From positions 1-16,769 of the forward strand of contig CAMLER010000026.1 in assembly GCA_946478915.1 (NCBI GenBank): a DNA stretch of 16,769 nt, read 5' to 3'. Origin of the DNA: an uncultured Chryseolinea sp. Lineage in GTDB: Bacteria > Bacteroidota > Bacteroidia > Cytophagales > Cyclobacteriaceae. The notes under the pieces were generated by a model. That model did not search any database. It had not been told where the DNA came from and was given only the letters and a program-made list of their open reading frames with translations. This document shows, piece by piece, positions 1-7,005 of this stretch. Position 1 is the first letter of the stretch, and the number at the start of each line of letters is the position of its first letter. The translations under genes and the position numbers were made by a program.

Positions 1-1067
1 CCCCAACGCTTACGAATCCACTTGTTGATCAGGCGGCCACTGCGGGTACTATGTTTTCCTATGCGTTCGCTCTCAATACATTCACGCCAGGTCAGGCCGG
101 TGCTGTACTTACTTATTCCGCAACGCTGGCAAACGGTAATCCGCTGCCTAGTTGGCTGGCATTCAATCCAAGCAATCGAACATTTAGCGGTACGCCCAAT
201 AACACCCACGCTGGATTTATTGATATTCGCGTCGTTGCAACGGAAGGAACTGCTTCGGCAAGTGATATTTTCCGCCTTACTGTAACTGCGCAACAAACAA
301 ATGCTTTCTACCGGGCGATTAATCTTTTCGGACCGGCCCTCACGATAGATGGGAACCAGTGGGAGGCTTCTGCAGGAGCACCCAATTTCACATCCTTTGG
401 AGCAACGTACGCAAATCAAAACATTTCACTAATCCCTACTGCTTCAGGCAATCTGGCAAGTATGATCCGTTCATGTATATGGGGAAACCCGAGTACAGCG
501 GTGAGCAATGTACCCGCCGGAAACTATCAGGTCTATGTCTACACATGGGAGGATAATTTCTCGTCGACCTATTCACTTGTGGTAGAAGGTGCAACTGTGC
601 TCAGCAATGCTGCAAGTGGTCCGGGTGGCACATGGAAAAAATCTGGTCCCTTCCCTGTGAGCCTGACTGACGGTACGATTAATATTTCCGCTGTTGGTCC
701 GGACGCCACGATTTCCGGGATTGAAATTTGGAGTGGCTCGCAAACTGCAGGATCATCATCGGCCAGATATGCGACACAGGCCTTGTCAGAGGACTTAGAC
801 GAAGATGGCCTGAACTTAAATTTTTATCCGAATCCTTTTTCGGATAAAGTAACAGTTGAATTTACGGCAAAGGTATCAGGCCCGACGAGCGTCGCAATTT
901 ATGACATGCGGGGTATTAAAACGAAGACAATATTTGAAGGAGCTGTGTTGAGCGGACATAAAGTCCAATACGAAGTTGATCCATCAAGTCTTTCCAATGG
1001 CATTTATATCCTCGAAATGATCAATGGACATGAAAGCAAAAGGTTAAAAATGATGCTAGCGCGTTAG
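1..1067 (+). CDS. Secreted T9SS cargo protein, 3' part (Ig/cadherin-like + malectin-like)
   Basis: The frame is open from base 3 with no stop upstream, so the gene begins outside the window; 354 residues are visible. Bases 3-293 encode a cadherin/Ig-like repeat of the dystroglycan (He_PIG) type, recognised by 'LPSWLAFNPSNRTFSGTP'. Bases 303-740 encode a beta-rich domain resembling malectin, a carbohydrate-binding fold ('FYRAINLFG', 'YQVYVYTWED', 'GIEIWSG'). After a short Ser-rich linker, bases 819-1064 encode a type-A T9SS sorting domain ('LNFYPNPFSDKVTVEF', 'VAIYDMRG', 'LSNGIYIL', C-terminal 'KRLKMMLAR'). In known T9SS cargo this tail directs export across the outer membrane and is cleaved. 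The protein is therefore probably cell-surface or secreted; binding to glycans is inferred. Any enzymatic or further repeat domains would be in the missing N-terminal part. The T9SS assignment is strong, the malectin assignment moderate. Confidence 0.87.
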   Translation, partial: PTLTNPLVDQAATAGTMFSYAFALNTFTPGQAGAVLTYSATLANGNPLPSWLAFNPSNRTFSGTPNNTHAGFIDIRVVATEGTASASDIFRLTVTAQQTNAFYRAINLFGPALTIDGNQWEASAGAPNFTSFGATYANQNISLIPTASGNLASMIRSCIWGNPSTAVSNVPAGNYQVYVYTWEDNFSSTYSLVVEGATVLSNAASGPGGTWKKSGPFPVSLTDGTINISAVGPDATISGIEIWSGSQTAGSSSARYATQALSEDLDEDGLNLNFYPNPFSDKVTVEFTAKVSGPTSVAIYDMRGIKTKTIFEGAVLSGHKVQYEVDPSSLSNGIYILEMINGHESKRLKMMLAR

Positions 1068-1081
1068 GAGCCCAACCCATC

Positions 1082-1117
1082 AAAAAGCCACCAACATCCC
1101 ATCGGTGGCTTTTTTTT
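1082..1117 (+). terminator. Rho-independent terminator of the surface-protein gene
   Basis: An 11-bp perfect stem, AAAAAGCCACC (1082-1092) with GGTGGCTTTTT (1104-1114), encloses an 11-nt loop and runs into an uninterrupted T tract ending at 1117. It starts 15 bases after the stop codon, so it ends transcription of the secreted-protein gene and insulates hsp20. Confidence 0.92.
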
Positions 1118-1160
1118 GCCCTAAAATGAGCCAATTTGTCTACAGAGGGTCTGAATCTTA

Positions 1161-1194
1161 GATCTAAATCAGGACAAAAAGTCTGATTTAGGTC
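1161..1194. promoter_or_regulatory. Long inverted repeat upstream of hsp20 (operator or 5'-leader hairpin)
   Basis: CTAAATCAG (1164-1172) is repeated inverted as CTGATTTAG (1183-1191), a perfect 9-bp arm with a 10-base spacer. As RNA the stem extends inward with A1174-T1182 and C1175-G1181 around an AAAAA loop with one bulged G. It extends outward to 1161/1194 with one G-T wobble, giving about 14 pairs. No T tract follows, so it is not a plain terminator. It lies about 60 bases before the Hsp20 start. It could be an operator (the arm-spacer geometry resembles CIRCE but the sequence differs) or a structured leader; which one is unknown. Confidence 0.5.
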
Positions 1195-1253
1195 CGGAAT
1201 ATGTAAAGGCATGCTTTTTACTCATAGGACTTATAAAATAAAAAATAAATACT

Positions 1254-1691
1254 ATGAGCATCGTTCGTTATACATCTTCAAATGACTTCATACCGACTTC
1301 ATTTGGCAATTTGATCGATCGTTTCTTTAACGATTCTGTGACGCGCGCAGGGGGTTCTGCGTACTCCTTCGTACCAAGGGTTGATATTCTTGAAGCCGAA
1401 AAATCGTTTGAAATCCAACTTGCTGTTCCAGGTTTGGAAAAAGAAGATTTCAAAATTGACCTGGACGATAACAGGCTTACCATCAGCGGTGAACGCAAAT
1501 TTGCAAAGGAGAAGAAGGAAAATAACTTCTATCGGGTAGAAACCCAATACGGCAATTTCTCTCGATCATTTACGCTGCCTGACAACGTAGACTCAACCAA
1601 AATTACCGCAGCATACAAGAACGGAATCCTCGAAATCACTGTACCTAAGGATCAAAAAAAGCTGGAAAAAACGACCATCAAGGTTAACTAA
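1254..1691 (+). CDS. Small heat-shock protein, Hsp20/alpha-crystallin family
   Basis: This is a 145-residue ATP-independent holdase chaperone expected in the cytoplasm, where family members bind unfolding proteins and hand them to Hsp70/ClpB. The N-terminal arm (residues 1-40) is followed by the alpha-crystallin domain (about 40-133), which starts 'PRVDILEAEKSFEI'. It contains the conserved 'VPGLEKEDFKIDL' strand and the hallmark A-x-x-x-N-G-I-L motif at 120-126. The C-terminal extension carries I-K-V at 142-144, matching the I-x-I/V anchor used for oligomer assembly. Length is typical of bacterial Hsp20. The ATG follows an A/T-rich leader with no Shine-Dalgarno site, as is usual in Bacteroidota. 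The gene stands alone between two strong terminators, with a large inverted repeat upstream that may carry its regulation. Confidence 0.95.
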   Translation: MSIVRYTSSNDFIPTSFGNLIDRFFNDSVTRAGGSAYSFVPRVDILEAEKSFEIQLAVPGLEKEDFKIDLDDNRLTISGERKFAKEKKENNFYRVETQYGNFSRSFTLPDNVDSTKITAAYKNGILEITVPKDQKKLEKTTIKVN

Positions 1692-1717
1692 TAAAAGAGT
1701 AGAGGGTTAGATTGGGT

Positions 1718-1750
1718 AAAGGCGCATCGAAAGATGCGCCTTTGTTTTTT
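1718..1750 (+). terminator. Rho-independent terminator of hsp20
   Basis: AAAGGCGCATC (1718-1728) pairs perfectly with GATGCGCCTTT (1733-1743) around a GAAA tetraloop closed by C-G, an especially stable GNRA loop. A T-rich run (TTTGTTTTTT) ends at 1750. It lies 27 bases after the hsp20 stop and separates hsp20 from htrA. Confidence 0.93.
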
Positions 1751-1915
1751 GCCTCACACAACAAACGCCTTAATCGTCCAACAAAGTCGCCAATGCCCGG
1801 TTTATATTTAAGAAAGCCATTCATTCAAAGAAAAATCGAAGTATCACCGAAAGGGTCTCGACTTTTTCTTGAAAAGAAACGTTAACTTTCAACACGGACT
1901 AATCTGGGCTTGGAG
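1751..1915. other. Intergenic leader of htrA, no clear motif
   Basis: The 165 bases between the hsp20 terminator and htrA hold no credible gene. A partial -7-like element TAACTTTC (matching TAnnTTT) lies near 1883-1890, but there is no TTG at the usual 19-base spacing, so a promoter is expected here but not located. A small A/T-rich inverted repeat (TTTTC-TT-GAAAA) lies around 1865-1877. Confidence 0.3.
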
Positions 1916-3352
1916 ATGAAGCGTTCAATTTTCATTATCATAGTAATTCTGGCGGCCAGTGTCGGCGGAATTATCGGGGGACTTGTAACGGTTAAGTTTT
2001 TTGATAGCTATACTGCCTCCTATCAATCCATAGAACAAAGGCAACAATCCGTATTAACAGGATATTCTCCGGATACATCTTACCAGGTTCCGAGGGAATT
2101 GAACTTCCTTGCCACGGCACAAAATGTTACGCCCGGCGTGGTACATATACGCACGTCATATGGTCCGGGTGAATTCAGCGTAAACCCTTTGGAGTTCTCT
2201 CTTGAATCGCCGTCACCGAGATCGTCCGGCTCAGGTGTAATTATTTCCGACGATGGTTATATCGTCACCAACAATCACGTCATCGAAGATGCCAGTAGTA
2301 TAGAGGTTGTGATGGCTAATAATCAGCGATTTTATGCTAAGCTGGTTGGTTCGGATCCAACCACAGATCTGGCGTTGCTGAAAGTCAGAGCTAAAAATCT
2401 GCCATTTCTCAGATATGGCGATTCGGATGCTATTACACCCGGCGAATGGGTGCTTGCCATTGGAAATCCGTTCGATCTTAACTCTACAGTAACAGCCGGA
2501 ATTGTCAGCGCGAAAGCACGAAATATTGGAATTCTACGAGATCGAAATCATTTACAAGTCGAAGCATTTATACAAACCGATGCTGCGGTCAATCCGGGGA
2601 ATAGCGGTGGTGCGCTTGTAAATCTTTATGGTGATCTGATTGGGATAAATTCAGCGATCGCTACTTCATCAGGCAGTTACCAGGGATATTCATTTGCAAT
2701 CCCCGTGAGTCTTGTAAAAAAAGTGATGGATGATCTGCTCGAGTTTGGGCAAGTACAACGAGGCATGCTTGGCATACAGATCACAGACGTGAATGCATCA
2801 ATCGCTGAAAACCTTAAGCTTCAACTGAGTCAGGGTGTTTTAATAAACCGCGTTAACGATGGAAGTGCCGCAAGAGAATCTGGTCTTGCAAAGGGCGATG
2901 TGATCATTGGAATCGACGGCCACAGGATCAGCTCGGTATCTGAACTTCAGGAATGGGTCGCGCGCAACAGGCCAGGAAAAGAGATTCTCGTGAGTTACAT
3001 CCGCAATGGAAACAAGCACGAAGTAACGGCCAGACTACGGAACAGCGAAGGTAAAGAAACGGTTGAGAAGAAAGCTGTAAAATATGACCTGCGCGGAATT
3101 GCTGTTGAAGATGTACCCTATAAAGAACTTGCCAGCCTGGAAGTAGAGGGTGCCGTCAGAGTTAAAGATATCCAATCAAATAAATGGAGAGAAGCCGGCG
3201 TCAAAAAAGGCTTCCTAATAACCTACATAGATAAAGTACCCGTCGACAATGTTGAAGACCTAAATAGGATTCTCGATTACAAAAAGGGAGGAATCCTTGT
3301 AGAAGGCATATATTCTGACGGCAAGAAGGGTATTTACGGAGTGGATTGGTAA
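1916..3352 (+). CDS. htrA: Membrane-anchored HtrA/DegP-family serine protease with two PDZ domains
   Basis: A 478-residue trypsin-like envelope protease. The ATG at 1916 is chosen; an in-frame TTG at 1910 would add only two residues. Residues 4-27 form one hydrophobic segment rich in Gly with no clear signal-peptidase site, so the protein is probably N-terminally anchored and faces the periplasm. The catalytic triad is complete: H121 ('TNNHVIED'), D151 ('TTDLALLKV') and S230 ('NPGNSGGAL'). PDZ1 covers about 280-375 and contains 'SGLAKGDVIIGIDG'. A second, more divergent PDZ covers about 390-478 ('AGVKKGFLITYIDKVPVDN'). Family members degrade or refold misfolded envelope proteins, with PDZ domains sensing peptide ligands. 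Its neighbour is Hsp20, but a terminator lies between them. DegP, DegQ and DegS cannot be told apart from sequence alone; two PDZ domains favour DegP/DegQ, the anchor resembles DegS. Confidence 0.93.
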   Translation: MKRSIFIIIVILAASVGGIIGGLVTVKFFDSYTASYQSIEQRQQSVLTGYSPDTSYQVPRELNFLATAQNVTPGVVHIRTSYGPGEFSVNPLEFSLESPSPRSSGSGVIISDDGYIVTNNHVIEDASSIEVVMANNQRFYAKLVGSDPTTDLALLKVRAKNLPFLRYGDSDAITPGEWVLAIGNPFDLNSTVTAGIVSAKARNIGILRDRNHLQVEAFIQTDAAVNPGNSGGALVNLYGDLIGINSAIATSSGSYQGYSFAIPVSLVKKVMDDLLEFGQVQRGMLGIQITDVNASIAENLKLQLSQGVLINRVNDGSAARESGLAKGDVIIGIDGHRISSVSELQEWVARNRPGKEILVSYIRNGNKHEVTARLRNSEGKETVEKKAVKYDLRGIAVEDVPYKELASLEVEGAVRVKDIQSNKWREAGVKKGFLITYIDKVPVDNVEDLNRILDYKKGGILVEGIYSDGKKGIYGVDW

Positions 3353-3413
3353 AACTCGTGATGCAACCTACCGATTTGGTGGAGCTCTCCAGCAATCACG
3401 TCCAATAATGTAT

Positions 3414-3421
3414 TAAGTTTG
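3414..3421 (+). promoter_or_regulatory. Possible -7 box upstream of the ALDH7 gene
   Basis: TAAGTTTG matches the Bacteroidota -7 consensus TAnnTTTG exactly, but it ends only 7 bases before the ATG, so a transcript from it would be essentially leaderless. No TTG lies at the expected 19-base spacing upstream. Chance is a real alternative. Confidence 0.2.
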
Positions 3422-3428
3422 GCCTTGT

Positions 3429-4970
3429 ATGAACAACTTTGGAATAAAAGAGGCATTATCCGTTTTAGGAATTAGGAAGAAAAACCCAGGTACATCTACG
3501 GGAAGTAAATGGCTTTCAAAAAGGTCCTCCGTGCTTGATTCGTACTCTCCTGTGGATGGAAAATTGATCGGTTCAGTTTACGTGACGGACGAAACTTCGT
3601 TCAAGACCGTAGTTGATAAATCTACAGAAGCATTTCGGCAGTGGAGACAATGGCCCGCGCCAAAGCGGGGGGAAATTGTCCGACAGATAGGCGAAGCGTT
3701 GCGTACGAAAAAGGAATCGCTGGGAAAACTAGTATCTTATGAAATGGGTAAGTCTTACCAGGAAGGCCTGGGAGAAGTTCAGGAAATGATCGACATATGT
3801 GATTTTTCCGTTGGCCTCTCACGTCAGCTGCACGGCTTGACAATGCACTCAGAAAGACCTGATCACCGCATGTATGAACAGTGGCATCCTATTGGACCGG
3901 TGGGCATTATCACTGCTTTCAATTTTCCCGTGGCAGTATGGTCATGGAACGCCATGATTGCCTGGGTCTGCGGTGATGTATGCATATGGAAGCCCTCTGA
4001 AAAAACTCCGTTATGCGGCATCGCTTGCCAGTTAATTGCATCCGAAATCTTTGAGAAGAATGGTGTTCCCGAAGGTGTTTCATGTCTCGTGAACGGTGAT
4101 TATAGGCTGGGACAGCTGTTGGCGAAAGATGAAGCCATACCGTTGATCTCTGCGACAGGTTCGGTTAGGATGGGAAAAGCAGTGGCGCGAACAGTTAGCG
4201 AAAGACTTGGCAGAACGCTTCTCGAACTTGGGGGCAATAATGCCATCATTATTTCAGAGCATGCAAATATCGATATGGCCATACGCGGTGCTGTGTTTGG
4301 CGCAGTGGGTACGGCTGGGCAGCGGTGCACATCAACTAGGCGACTTATTGTTCAGGACAAAATATATGATGCAGTAAAAGACCGGTTGAAAAGCGCGTAT
4401 GACCAATTAACAATCGGGAATCCCCTGGATCCCCGAAACCTCGTTGGGCCCCTTATCGACACGCAGGCGGTGAGAGGTTACACGCAAGCACTCAAAAAAA
4501 TTAAAGATGAGGGTGGTACCTTCTTAGTCAAGGGCGGCGTCGTACAGGGCAAAGGTTACGAGTCAGGATGCTATGTAAAACCAGCGATAGCTGAGGTTGA
4601 AAATAGAATGGACATCGTTCAACAAGAAACATTTGCTCCCATCCTTTACTTAATGAAATATAAAACGATCAGCGAAGCCATCGAAATGCAAAACGGTGTT
4701 AAGCAGGGTCTGTCGTCTGCTATCATGACGAACAACGTTCAGGAAATGGAAAGATTTTTATCTAACTCCGGTTCTGATTGCGGTATCGCTAACGTTAATA
4801 TTGGAACGTCGGGTGCTGAGATCGGCGGAGCATTTGGTGGTGAAAAGGAAACTGGCGGCGGACGGGAATCCGGATCTGATGCGTGGAAAGTTTACATGCG
4901 TCGACAGACGAACACAATTAACTATGGTAACACCTTGCCATTAGCACAAGGGATAAAATTTGACATTTAG
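3429..4970 (+). CDS. Aldehyde dehydrogenase, ALDH7/antiquitin type (likely alpha-aminoadipic semialdehyde dehydrogenase)
   Basis: A 513-residue NAD(P)-dependent aldehyde dehydrogenase, full length for the family and expected in the cytosol. Catalytic and cofactor residues are all present: N165 ('TAFNFPVAVW'), K188 ('IWKPSEKTP'), the 'GSVRMGK' nucleotide-binding loop at 244-250, E266 in 'LELGGNNAI' and nucleophile C300 in 'GQRCTSTRR'. 'LELGGNNAI', 'GQRCTSTRRL' and the C-terminal 'GGEKETGGGRESGSDAWK' are characteristic of ALDH7, which oxidises alpha-aminoadipic semialdehyde (equivalently piperideine-6-carboxylate) in lysine breakdown and also detoxifies betaine or lipid aldehydes. The lysine assignment rests on family resemblance only; no other lysine-catabolism gene is nearby. 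It is preceded by htrA on the same strand 76 bases away, so read-through is possible. Confidence 0.92.
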   Translation: MNNFGIKEALSVLGIRKKNPGTSTGSKWLSKRSSVLDSYSPVDGKLIGSVYVTDETSFKTVVDKSTEAFRQWRQWPAPKRGEIVRQIGEALRTKKESLGKLVSYEMGKSYQEGLGEVQEMIDICDFSVGLSRQLHGLTMHSERPDHRMYEQWHPIGPVGIITAFNFPVAVWSWNAMIAWVCGDVCIWKPSEKTPLCGIACQLIASEIFEKNGVPEGVSCLVNGDYRLGQLLAKDEAIPLISATGSVRMGKAVARTVSERLGRTLLELGGNNAIIISEHANIDMAIRGAVFGAVGTAGQRCTSTRRLIVQDKIYDAVKDRLKSAYDQLTIGNPLDPRNLVGPLIDTQAVRGYTQALKKIKDEGGTFLVKGGVVQGKGYESGCYVKPAIAEVENRMDIVQQETFAPILYLMKYKTISEAIEMQNGVKQGLSSAIMTNNVQEMERFLSNSGSDCGIANVNIGTSGAEIGGAFGGEKETGGGRESGSDAWKVYMRRQTNTINYGNTLPLAQGIKFDI

Positions 4971-4974
4971 CAAG

Positions 4975-5005
4975 TTTGCAAATAAGGATCAAAGGTTTAT
5001 TTTTA
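4975..5005 (+). promoter_or_regulatory. Candidate Bacteroidota promoter of the orphan response regulator
   Basis: A TTTG element (4975-4978) is followed after exactly 19 bases by TATTTTTA (4998-5005), which matches TAnnTTTG at all fixed positions but the last. This is the standard -33/-7 layout of the primary sigma factor in Bacteroidota. It implies a start near 5012 and a leader of about 16 bases. Confidence 0.42.
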
Positions 5006-5027
5006 TACACTTTTCACTCTAAAAATT

Positions 5028-5435
5028 ATGGCCGGAAAAAAATATCACACCGTTATGCTCATTGATGATAATGAGATTGACAACCTTATTAACCAGAAAA
5101 TGATCGAAGCGGCTTCTATTGCTGAGAATATCTATACGCACACCGGCGCTAAAAGTGCCATCGAGTTTTTACGCAATATGGAAAAGCTGGAAGTAGCTGA
5201 TAAAGTGTTGCCGGATGTAATTTTCCTCGACATCGATATGCCTTTGATGGATGGGTTTCAGTTTCTGGATGAGTTTGAAAAACTCACAAACGTCGCGAAG
5301 AAAAAGTGTAAGATTGTGATGCTAACGTCTTCAATTAATCCACAGGACTTCAATCGCTCGAAAAAGTACGAGAACGTAAGGCTTTACCTTAACAAGCCGC
5401 TATCGCACGATAGCATCGTCAAACTCGAAATCTAA
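5028..5435 (+). CDS. Single-domain response regulator (CheY-like receiver)
   Basis: A 135-residue cytoplasmic protein consisting only of a receiver domain. Acidic pocket residues D13-D14 ('LIDDNEID'), phosphoacceptor D68 ('IFLDIDMPLMDG'), T100 ('IVMLTSSINP') and K123 ('LNKPLS') are all in place, so it should accept phosphate from a histidine kinase. There is no DNA-binding or enzymatic output domain, so it acts by protein contact or as a phosphate shuttle. This receiver subgroup ('LIDDNEIDNLINQKMIE') is frequent in Bacteroidota. No kinase is adjacent, so it is an orphan here; the next kinases lie 6 kb away. It faces the unnamed minus-strand gene with only 11 bases between the stop codons. Confidence 0.93.
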   Translation: MAGKKYHTVMLIDDNEIDNLINQKMIEAASIAENIYTHTGAKSAIEFLRNMEKLEVADKVLPDVIFLDIDMPLMDGFQFLDEFEKLTNVAKKKCKIVMLTSSINPQDFNRSKKYENVRLYLNKPLSHDSIVKLEI

Positions 5436-5439
5436 AATC

Positions 5440-5451
5440 TTTAAGCTTAAA
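5440..5451. repeat. Perfect 12-bp palindrome across the convergent gap
   Basis: TTTAAGCTTAAA is a perfect palindrome spanning most of the 11-base gap between two convergent stop codons and overlapping the stop of the minus-strand gene. There is no room for a full terminator, so the two transcripts probably overlap at their 3' ends. The palindrome is too short and A/T-rich to act alone as a convincing terminator. Confidence 0.45.
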
Positions 5452-6892
5452 AGTCGGTCAGCTGTTCAACGAATTTTTCGTCCAGCTTGATAAGCTTTGT
5501 CGGCGCAAAATAGTGAACGTTGATGGTGCTCAAGCGCGGAATCACGGCATTGATCTTCTTCGCTTTTTCTTTCTTTGCTTCACTGGTGGCAATTTTCAGG
5601 ATCTTAAGGAAGAGCTGAATATTTTCACAGCTGTCTTTCTCCGATAATCTGATCTGACGCTGGATACTGTTCGACAATTGGTTGAATAGTTCAAAGTCGC
5701 GCATTAATGTGTACTGCAATGCCAGCAGCGACTTAATTTCCAATTGAGCATATGGATATTTTTTCAGGCTTACGTCGTTAAGCAAACCATTAATCAACTT
5801 TGCAGCTTCTTCAAACTTACCTACATAATAACATGATATAGCCCGATAGATCACATAAATGATATGCTTGGGAATATCCTGCATATCGATTTCGTAGTCC
5901 AGGAAAATAGACTCGTTTTCAGGGTAGAGTTCGGCTTCAGTTCCTGTCCTAAGATGTCGCTCGATCTTTGAAATAAGGAATTGAGGTGGAAATGTGAACG
6001 TAGAATAATTAACCAGCAGGTTTCCACATGCATCATTCACCTCTTCGAAATATTTTTCAGCCTGACGGTAAACCTTGTAGTGATTGTAGTATTCGAGTTT
6101 CAAGAACTCAAACACAAGGTTCATGTGATAGTAGATGGAATCGAGATGATAGCTTTCGAAAATTTTCTGAACCTTATCGAAAATATCCTCCATGGATTCC
6201 CCGTCTTGATACATATTGTCATCAACTTCGACAAAAAGACGGTGAAAAATATACATGCAACTTTGATATACATAAAGGCGATGACTCTCATAAAGCTTGG
6301 CAACATTCTGCATTTCTTTCATCAGCAGACTCAGCCCCAGCCTTTCGACATCGCCGCCATTTAGCATGAAGTCACCGTATTTTTTGAAATAGTCCGCCAG
6401 CAGATCTTCCGCTTTATCAACGGCAAGCATATAGGCTACGTGCCTGTTATAAAGCTGTGAATATTGAAAATAGTCGGGCGAATTTATGTTTAGCTTTTTC
6501 AGTGACTTGTAGATAACTGTTAATTCGTTTGCAAGGTCATAATCGAGAAGTTCCTTCTCAAGCTTCTTCAACGTAGCAACCGAGATAGCCTTCTTTTTAG
6601 TAAAGAGGACTTCATTGATGTTGGCAACTTTTCTAAGAACATCCGTCCTCGGACTTTCCAGCTGCCCCATCAGATACTCCTCGATCTTCAGGTTAAGCCT
6701 GGAACGAAGGGTATAGTAAGCATTTGCATTCACGTCGAGTTCTGTCATGATTTTATTATCCGACAACTGGCGTTCGCGGAGTGATTTAAGCAGATATGCT
6801 GATTTCTCAGCATTGCTTTCAATTAGTGAATCATAAATTGCTTTGAAGTCTTTTTCGGAAAGTTGTTTAATGATATTCTTAAGCTTTGCCAT
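5447..6892 (-). CDS. Unrecognised 481-residue helical (TPR-like) protein
   Basis: I cannot name this protein. The chosen ATG lies at 6892-6890; an in-frame TTG nine bases earlier would add three residues. No signal peptide or membrane segment is visible, so it is probably cytoplasmic. It is predicted almost entirely helical and rich in Leu, Tyr, Phe and Lys. The N-terminus ('LKNIIKQLSEKDFKAIYDSL') is followed by a region around residues 45-80 that may be a helix-turn-helix-like or coiled segment ('NANAYYTLRSRLNLKIEEYL'). The rest has irregular TPR/HAT-like helical pairs, the clearest being 'RAISCYYVGKFEEAAKLINGLL'. The final 40 residues are basic then hydrophobic ('KKEKAKKINAVIPRL'). It is transcribed alone, divergently from the WG-repeat gene. 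A role as a protein-interaction scaffold or regulator is inference only. Confidence 0.8.
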   Translation of the reverse strand: MAKLKNIIKQLSEKDFKAIYDSLIESNAEKSAYLLKSLRERQLSDNKIMTELDVNANAYYTLRSRLNLKIEEYLMGQLESPRTDVLRKVANINEVLFTKKKAISVATLKKLEKELLDYDLANELTVIYKSLKKLNINSPDYFQYSQLYNRHVAYMLAVDKAEDLLADYFKKYGDFMLNGGDVERLGLSLLMKEMQNVAKLYESHRLYVYQSCMYIFHRLFVEVDDNMYQDGESMEDIFDKVQKIFESYHLDSIYYHMNLVFEFLKLEYYNHYKVYRQAEKYFEEVNDACGNLLVNYSTFTFPPQFLISKIERHLRTGTEAELYPENESIFLDYEIDMQDIPKHIIYVIYRAISCYYVGKFEEAAKLINGLLNDVSLKKYPYAQLEIKSLLALQYTLMRDFELFNQLSNSIQRQIRLSEKDSCENIQLFLKILKIATSEAKKEKAKKINAVIPRLSTINVHYFAPTKLIKLDEKFVEQLTDF

Positions 6893-6914
6893 GCGTAACA
6901 ATTTAACAATTGTG

Positions 6915-6944
6915 AAAATTTACAAAATTTATTACATCATACAA
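6915..6944 (-). promoter_or_regulatory. Candidate promoter of the unnamed 481-residue protein
   Basis: On the minus strand TTG (6944-6942) is followed after exactly 19 bases by TAAATTTT (6922-6915), matching the -7 consensus TAnnTTTG at all but the final fixed position. The predicted start near 6908 leaves a leader of about 16 bases before the ATG at 6892. Confidence 0.42.
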
Positions 6945-6987
6945 CAGCCTTAACCGGAGTTAGGGCTAAATCTTGGTTTGAAGTTTA

Positions 6988-6995
6988 TAGTTTTG
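6988..6995 (+). promoter_or_regulatory. Possible -7 box of the WG-repeat gene
   Basis: TAGTTTTG matches TAnnTTTG exactly, 10 bases before the ATG at 7006. The closest TTG motifs upstream lie at 12 bases or less, not the usual 19, so the -33 half is weak. If real, the leader is only a few bases long. Confidence 0.28.
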
Positions 6996-7005
6996 CTTCT
7001 AGTTG

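Noticed and set aside
1254..3352. hsp20 and htrA as a stress operon
   Set aside because: A strong GNRA-loop terminator with T run lies between them, and htrA has a 165-base leader of its own.
3357..3400. Imperfect hairpin (CGTGATGC with GC-A-ATCACG) after htrA as a terminator
   Set aside because: The loop is 27 bases, the stem contains a bulge and no T run follows, so termination there is not supported.
5981..6369. Two overlapping plus-strand open frames of 113 and 127 codons opposite the unnamed minus-strand gene
   Set aside because: They lie fully inside a longer coding frame with coherent helical composition, overlap each other, and have no recognisable domain or start context.
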